This document shows positions 6,498 to 7,120 of a DNA stretch of 7,120 nucleotides, piece by piece (position 1 is the first letter of the stretch; the number at the start of each line of letters is the position of its first letter). The notes under the pieces were generated by a model. It searched no databases. It was not told where the DNA came from and saw nothing but the letters and a program-made list of their open reading frames with translations. Both the position numbers and the translations under genes were made by a program. Origin of the DNA: an uncultured Clostridium sp. (GTDB taxonomy: Bacteria; Bacillota_I; Bacilli_A; RF39; UBA660); NCBI GenBank assembly GCA_945788325.1, contig CALZLL010000035.1, positions 1 through 7,120 on the forward strand, read 5' to 3'.

Positions 6498-6567
6498 CTT
6501 CTCTTTTTTATTTTTTAGGGGGGGAAAATTCATTTTATGTCTAACAATTATATTGGGAGGTTATAAA
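6498..6567 (+). other. Intergenic region with T tracts and a G7 run; weak or no terminator
   Basis: These 70 bases hold a pyrimidine-rich stretch with two T6 runs (6504-6516), then seven G (6518-6524) followed by AAAA. I find no stable hairpin before the T tracts, so they do not make a standard intrinsic terminator. A TATATT at 6549-6554 is too near the ribosome site and lacks a -35. The promoter of the next gene is not identifiable. Confidence 0.4.
6555..6560 (+). promoter_or_regulatory. Ribosome binding site (GGGAGG) of the DUF1016 gene
   Basis: GGGAGG lies seven bases before the ATG at 6568 and supports this as the true start of the gene that runs off the window. Confidence 0.8.
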
Positions 6568-7120
6568 ATGAATTACTATAACGAGATAAAAAATGAACTA
6601 ATAAATAATGAAGTATATAAAAAGGTAAAAGATTATTCTAAAAATAGAAGTGACTTAAAAACATATTATAACGTTGGTAAGCTTTTAAGTGAAGCAGGTA
6701 AACATTATGGTGAAGGGATAATCAAAAAGTATTCTAAAAAACTGGAGCTAGAAGTTGGTAAAAAATATAATGAAAGAACTTTAAGAAGATATAGGCAATT
6801 TTATTTATCTGAATTTAATGAAAAATGGTCGACAATGTCGACCAAATTATTATGGAGTCATTATGTAGAACTATTAAAAATAAAAGATGTTAATAAAATT
6901 AATTATTATATTAAAATAATAGAAGAACAAAATTTATCGGTAAGAGAGTTAAGGCAAAGAATAAAATCTAATGAGTATGAAAGACTTGATAATAAAACAA
7001 AAACAAAACTGATGAATCACGAAAAAGAAAAGGCTACTGATTTTATTAAGAATCCAATATTAATAAAAAATAAATATAATGCAGATAAAATATCAGAGAA
7101 AATGTTAAAACAATTAATAT
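6568..7120 (+). CDS. DUF1016 N-terminal domain protein, YhcG-like PDDEXK nuclease family, 3'-partial
   Basis: The frame is open from the ATG to the window edge, giving 184 complete codons; no stop is visible. The protein starts MNYYNEIKNELINNEVYKKV. It has the DUF1016 N-terminal pattern: G-K-L-L-S-E-A-G near residue 37, Y-G-E-G-I-I-K-K-Y-S-K-K-L, an E-R-T-L-R-R-Y-R-Q-F-Y segment, W-S-T at 87-89 followed by L-L-W-S-H-Y (W96, S97, H98, Y99), and N-L-S-V-R-E-L-R-Q-R-I-K-S-N-E-Y-E-R. This all-helical region in the family precedes a C-terminal PD-(D/E)XK nuclease fold. Full-length members are roughly twice what is visible, so the predicted catalytic domain lies beyond the window. The family is common beside restriction systems and mobile DNA. 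Function is not established from this sequence. It contains a conspicuous 19-bp palindrome. Confidence 0.85.
   Translation, partial: MNYYNEIKNELINNEVYKKVKDYSKNRSDLKTYYNVGKLLSEAGKHYGEGIIKKYSKKLELEVGKKYNERTLRRYRQFYLSEFNEKWSTMSTKLLWSHYVELLKIKDVNKINYYIKIIEEQNLSVRELRQRIKSNEYERLDNKTKTKLMNHEKEKATDFIKNPILIKNKYNADKISEKMLKQLI
6826..6844. repeat. 19-bp near-perfect palindrome with two GTCGAC motifs
   Basis: TGGTCGACA, one central A, then TGTCGACCA: two 9-bp arms that are exact inverse complements, inside the DUF1016 coding frame (codons 87-93, W-S-T-M-S-T). Each arm contains the self-complementary hexamer GTCGAC. The arms are much richer in G+C than the surrounding gene. Confidence 0.8.

Noticed and set aside
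6526..6554. Sigma-A promoter with TATATT at 6549-6554
   Set aside because: There is no -35-like hexamer at 16-18 bases and the element abuts the ribosome site, leaving no room for a normal leader.

Overview
This is a strongly AT-rich window with every gene on the + strand. It looks like the end of a Gram-positive-type conjugative (type IV secretion) gene cluster followed by two accessory genes. Purine-rich Shine-Dalgarno sites (AGGAG, AGGAGG, GGGAGG), short AT-rich intergenic gaps, a lipobox lipoprotein and cell-wall hydrolases point to a low-GC Bacillota relative, perhaps an uncultured gut Bacilli lineage (inference). Every Trp codon in the visible genes is TGG. TGA occurs only as the stop of the lipoprotein gene, and a TAA follows it directly. 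This favours the standard bacterial code over the TGA=Trp code of mycoplasmas.

Layout. (1) Positions 1-2873: a membrane-anchored, multidomain peptidoglycan hydrolase, open at its 5' end and therefore partial. It has a Lys-rich cytoplasmic arm, one membrane segment, then a SpoIID-like region, an NlpC/P60 domain and an M23 (LytM) domain. (2) 2883-3608: a lipoprotein with an additional C-terminal membrane helix, coupled tightly to the hydrolase gene. (3) 3614-3652: an AT-rich hairpin with a T tract. (4) 3690-6173: a VirD4/TraG-type coupling ATPase with an unusual Phe/Gly/Asn/Pro-rich and acidic C-terminal tail, closed by a good intrinsic terminator. (5) 6225-6497: a small single-domain rhodanese. 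(6) 6568 to the window end: the N-terminal half of a DUF1016/YhcG-like (PDDEXK nuclease superfamily) gene, cut off by the window.

How the genes may work together. The coupling protein would recruit DNA or protein substrate to a transfer channel. The hydrolase would open the wall for that channel. The lipoprotein may be an envelope accessory. VirB4, relaxase and VirB6-like genes are not in the window and would be expected upstream. The rhodanese and the DUF1016 gene lie behind the coupling-protein terminator and may be cargo or flanking chromosome. There is no gene-free stretch over 300 bases, and I see no tRNA, rRNA, CRISPR array or insertion sequence.
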